Made by a program: the position numbers and the translations under genes. A DNA stretch of 6,706 bases. Origin: Bacteroidales bacterium. Lineage in GTDB: Bacteria; Bacteroidota; Bacteroidia; Bacteroidales; F082. Location: NCBI GenBank assembly GCA_020853175.1, contig JADYZK010000194.1:1-6706 (forward strand), given 5' to 3'. A model generated the notes under the pieces. The model was not told the origin of the DNA. It saw nothing but the letters and a program-made list of their open reading frames with translations, and made no database searches. Positions 5,576 to 6,706 of the stretch are shown piece after piece (the stretch's first letter is position 1; every line of letters begins with the position of its first letter).

Positions 5576-6409
5576 ATGAAATCCATCGAAACTTTGCCGC
5601 TTTTCGAAGACCTGAACCAAGAACTGATCTATTTTTTGGCCGATCTTAGTCCCGATGAATGGCAGCAACCGACCTTGGTGGATGGTTACACTGTAAAGGA
5701 TGTTACTTCGCAAATTGTGTTTGCATCGTTGCGGCGTATTTCGTTTCAGCGCGATCATTTTTTCTCTAATGAAGGCTTATCAAATCCTTCCACATCTGTT
5801 CAACCCAACAACATAAGGAGTAATATAACAGAGTGGACGGTCGCCATGCGCCAAATAAGTCCGCGTTTGTTGGTCGAAATGTTAAAAAAATACGAGCAGG
5901 AGTTGTTTGAGCTGCTTGCCCGTTTACGCTTCGATGAAGTTTCAATCTATCCTATTGATGTTGAACCCCAATCCATTATACCCAATTGGTTGGATGTTGC
6001 CCAAATATATGCACGCAAATGGCTGCTCCAGATGTTTTTGCGTAGAGCTACCGGCAAGAGCTTACTCACGAGCGAACGGTTTCTACTCCCTTGGTACGAA
6101 ACCGTTTTATGGGCATTACCGGAACATCTCAATAAAGTTGCCGGCGCCTTTCCCGATCAAACCCTCGATGTTGAAATAACCGGCGAGATACGACTGCGCA
6201 ACCGTTTGCAAAAAACCGGTTCGCAGTGGAGTGTCGTTCAAAGCACCAATGATGCTGCTGCCACAACCATCAAAATGCCGGCTTCGATAGGCTGGTTGGT
6301 GTTTTCAGGGGTTGAAGCCGAAGCTGATAACCGCAAAATTGTGTTAGAAAGTCATGGTGATGAAGCCTTGATAGAGCTTGTTTTATTGATGCGGCCAGCC
6401 TTTTTGTAG
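5576..6409 (+). CDS. DinB / maleylpyruvate-isomerase-N-like protein with lost metal ligands
   Basis: A 277-residue cytoplasmic protein, apparently without signal peptide or membrane helix. L24-S-P-D-E-W-x-x-P-T-L, then D36-G-Y-T-V-K-D-V, then W138-L-D-V-A...K148-W and a G-K turn near 160 match the N-terminal four-helix fold of mycothiol-dependent maleylpyruvate isomerase and related DinB proteins. Residues from about 195 on form a beta-rich C-terminal domain (D-V-E-I-T-G-E-I, G-W-L-V-F-S-G). By the family pattern as I remember it, three metal ligands are expected: His after K-D-V-x-x, Glu before K-W, and His after K-W. Here these positions hold Q46, R147 and L150/L151. The frame is intact, so this looks like a non-metal-binding divergent member and not a recent pseudogene. 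Its role is unknown. It stands alone, divergent from the cytochrome block. Confidence 0.75.
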   Translation: MKSIETLPLFEDLNQELIYFLADLSPDEWQQPTLVDGYTVKDVTSQIVFASLRRISFQRDHFFSNEGLSNPSTSVQPNNIRSNITEWTVAMRQISPRLLVEMLKKYEQELFELLARLRFDEVSIYPIDVEPQSIIPNWLDVAQIYARKWLLQMFLRRATGKSLLTSERFLLPWYETVLWALPEHLNKVAGAFPDQTLDVEITGEIRLRNRLQKTGSQWSVVQSTNDAAATTIKMPASIGWLVFSGVEAEADNRKIVLESHGDEALIELVLLMRPAFL

Positions 6410-6460
6410 CCTCATCAAGGATCATTTTAAAGTTAGTTTTTCGTCGTTCAACCTAAACTG

Positions 6461-6468
6461 TATTTTTG
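6461..6468 (+). promoter_or_regulatory. Candidate -7 element before asnB
   Basis: TATTTTTG fits TAnnTTTG, with TTTTTC at about the -33 distance. The implied asnB leader is about 90 nt. No terminator hairpin was recognised between the preceding gene's stop at 6409 and this site, so some readthrough is possible. Confidence 0.4.
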
Positions 6469-6566
6469 CCTCCTGCTTTTTTTATCAAGATGGCTTTGTT
6501 TACTATTGCCTTCTTCTAAAAATTTAAAGCTGAATCCGTTGATTTTAAACAACAAACAACAATTGT

Positions 6567-6706
6567 ATGTGTGGAATAGTGTGTGTATTTGACTTGACGA
6601 CCGATCCTCAGTTGATCCGTCCGCAGTTGCTTGATATGTCGAAAAAGCTTCGTCATCGCGGCCCCGATTGGTCGGGGATTTTTTATCACGATAAAGCCAT
6701 TATGGC
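6567..6706 (+). CDS. asnB: Asparagine synthase B, glutamine-hydrolysing (5' part)
   Basis: The first 46 codons are visible before the right edge. The protein starts M-C2-G-I-V. Once the initiator Met is removed, Cys2 is the N-terminal nucleophile of the class II glutaminase domain. R29-H-R-G-P-D34-W-S-G is the glutamine-binding signature typical of the AsnB family. The enzyme transfers ammonia from glutamine to aspartate using ATP, giving asparagine, glutamate, AMP and pyrophosphate in the cytoplasm. The ATP-binding synthetase domain lies beyond the window. Related N-terminal-Cys amidotransferases such as GlmS or PurF are less likely given the H-R-G-P-D-W-S-G wording. No Shine-Dalgarno sequence precedes the ATG. 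Confidence 0.92.
   Translation, partial: MCGIVCVFDLTTDPQLIRPQLLDMSKKLRHRGPDWSGIFYHDKAIM

Noticed and set aside
6366..6420. Inverted repeat CCTTGAT / ATCAAGG spanning the end of the DinB-like gene, considered as a terminator
   Set aside because: One arm is inside the coding region, the loop is about 40 nt and no U tract follows directly.

Overview
The window looks like a chromosomal segment of a Bacteroidota (Bacteroidetes) bacterium. The reasons are: -7 promoter elements of the TAnnTTTG type (a perfect TATCTTTG before the gene at 5576), start codons that mostly lack a Shine-Dalgarno sequence, a DUF5777-type outer-membrane beta-barrel, and family resemblances of the other genes. No lower rank can be supported from sequence alone. 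No RNA gene, insertion sequence, CRISPR array or phage feature was seen.

Positions 1-5157 are a minus-strand block of redox and cell-envelope genes. Read in the direction of transcription they are: (a) a hexahaem c-type cytochrome lipoprotein with a collagen-like stalk (5157-4102), ending at a hairpin; (b) an apparent operon of a monohaem cytochrome lipoprotein (3934-3548), a DUF5777 beta-barrel (3529-2651) and a class I monohaem cytochrome c (2611-2192), ending at a strong hairpin terminator; (c) a second apparent operon of a heptahaem c-type cytochrome with a C-terminal membrane anchor (2024-1059), a four-helix b-type cytochrome 2 nt downstream (1056-439), and a small lipoprotein resembling NrfJ-related proteins (370 to the left edge, incomplete). 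Together the block encodes 15 CXXCH haem c sites plus a probable dihaem b subunit.

The most economical reading is a membrane-to-envelope electron-transfer route. The cytochrome b plus heptahaem c pair would exchange electrons with the quinone pool. Soluble and lipid-anchored cytochromes would relay them across the periplasm, and the barrel and stalked hexahaem protein would act at or near the outer membrane. The terminal acceptor or donor is not visible. A perfect FNR-type palindrome (TTGAT-N4-ATCAA) just upstream of a candidate -7 box ahead of the hexahaem gene suggests control by oxygen or another redox signal.

Positions 5158-5575 are a divergent intergenic region with those regulatory signals. 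On the plus strand follow a DinB/maleylpyruvate-isomerase-like protein whose expected metal ligands appear to be replaced (5576-6409), and the start of an asparagine synthase B gene (from 6567, cut by the right edge). Neither has an obvious link to the cytochrome block.
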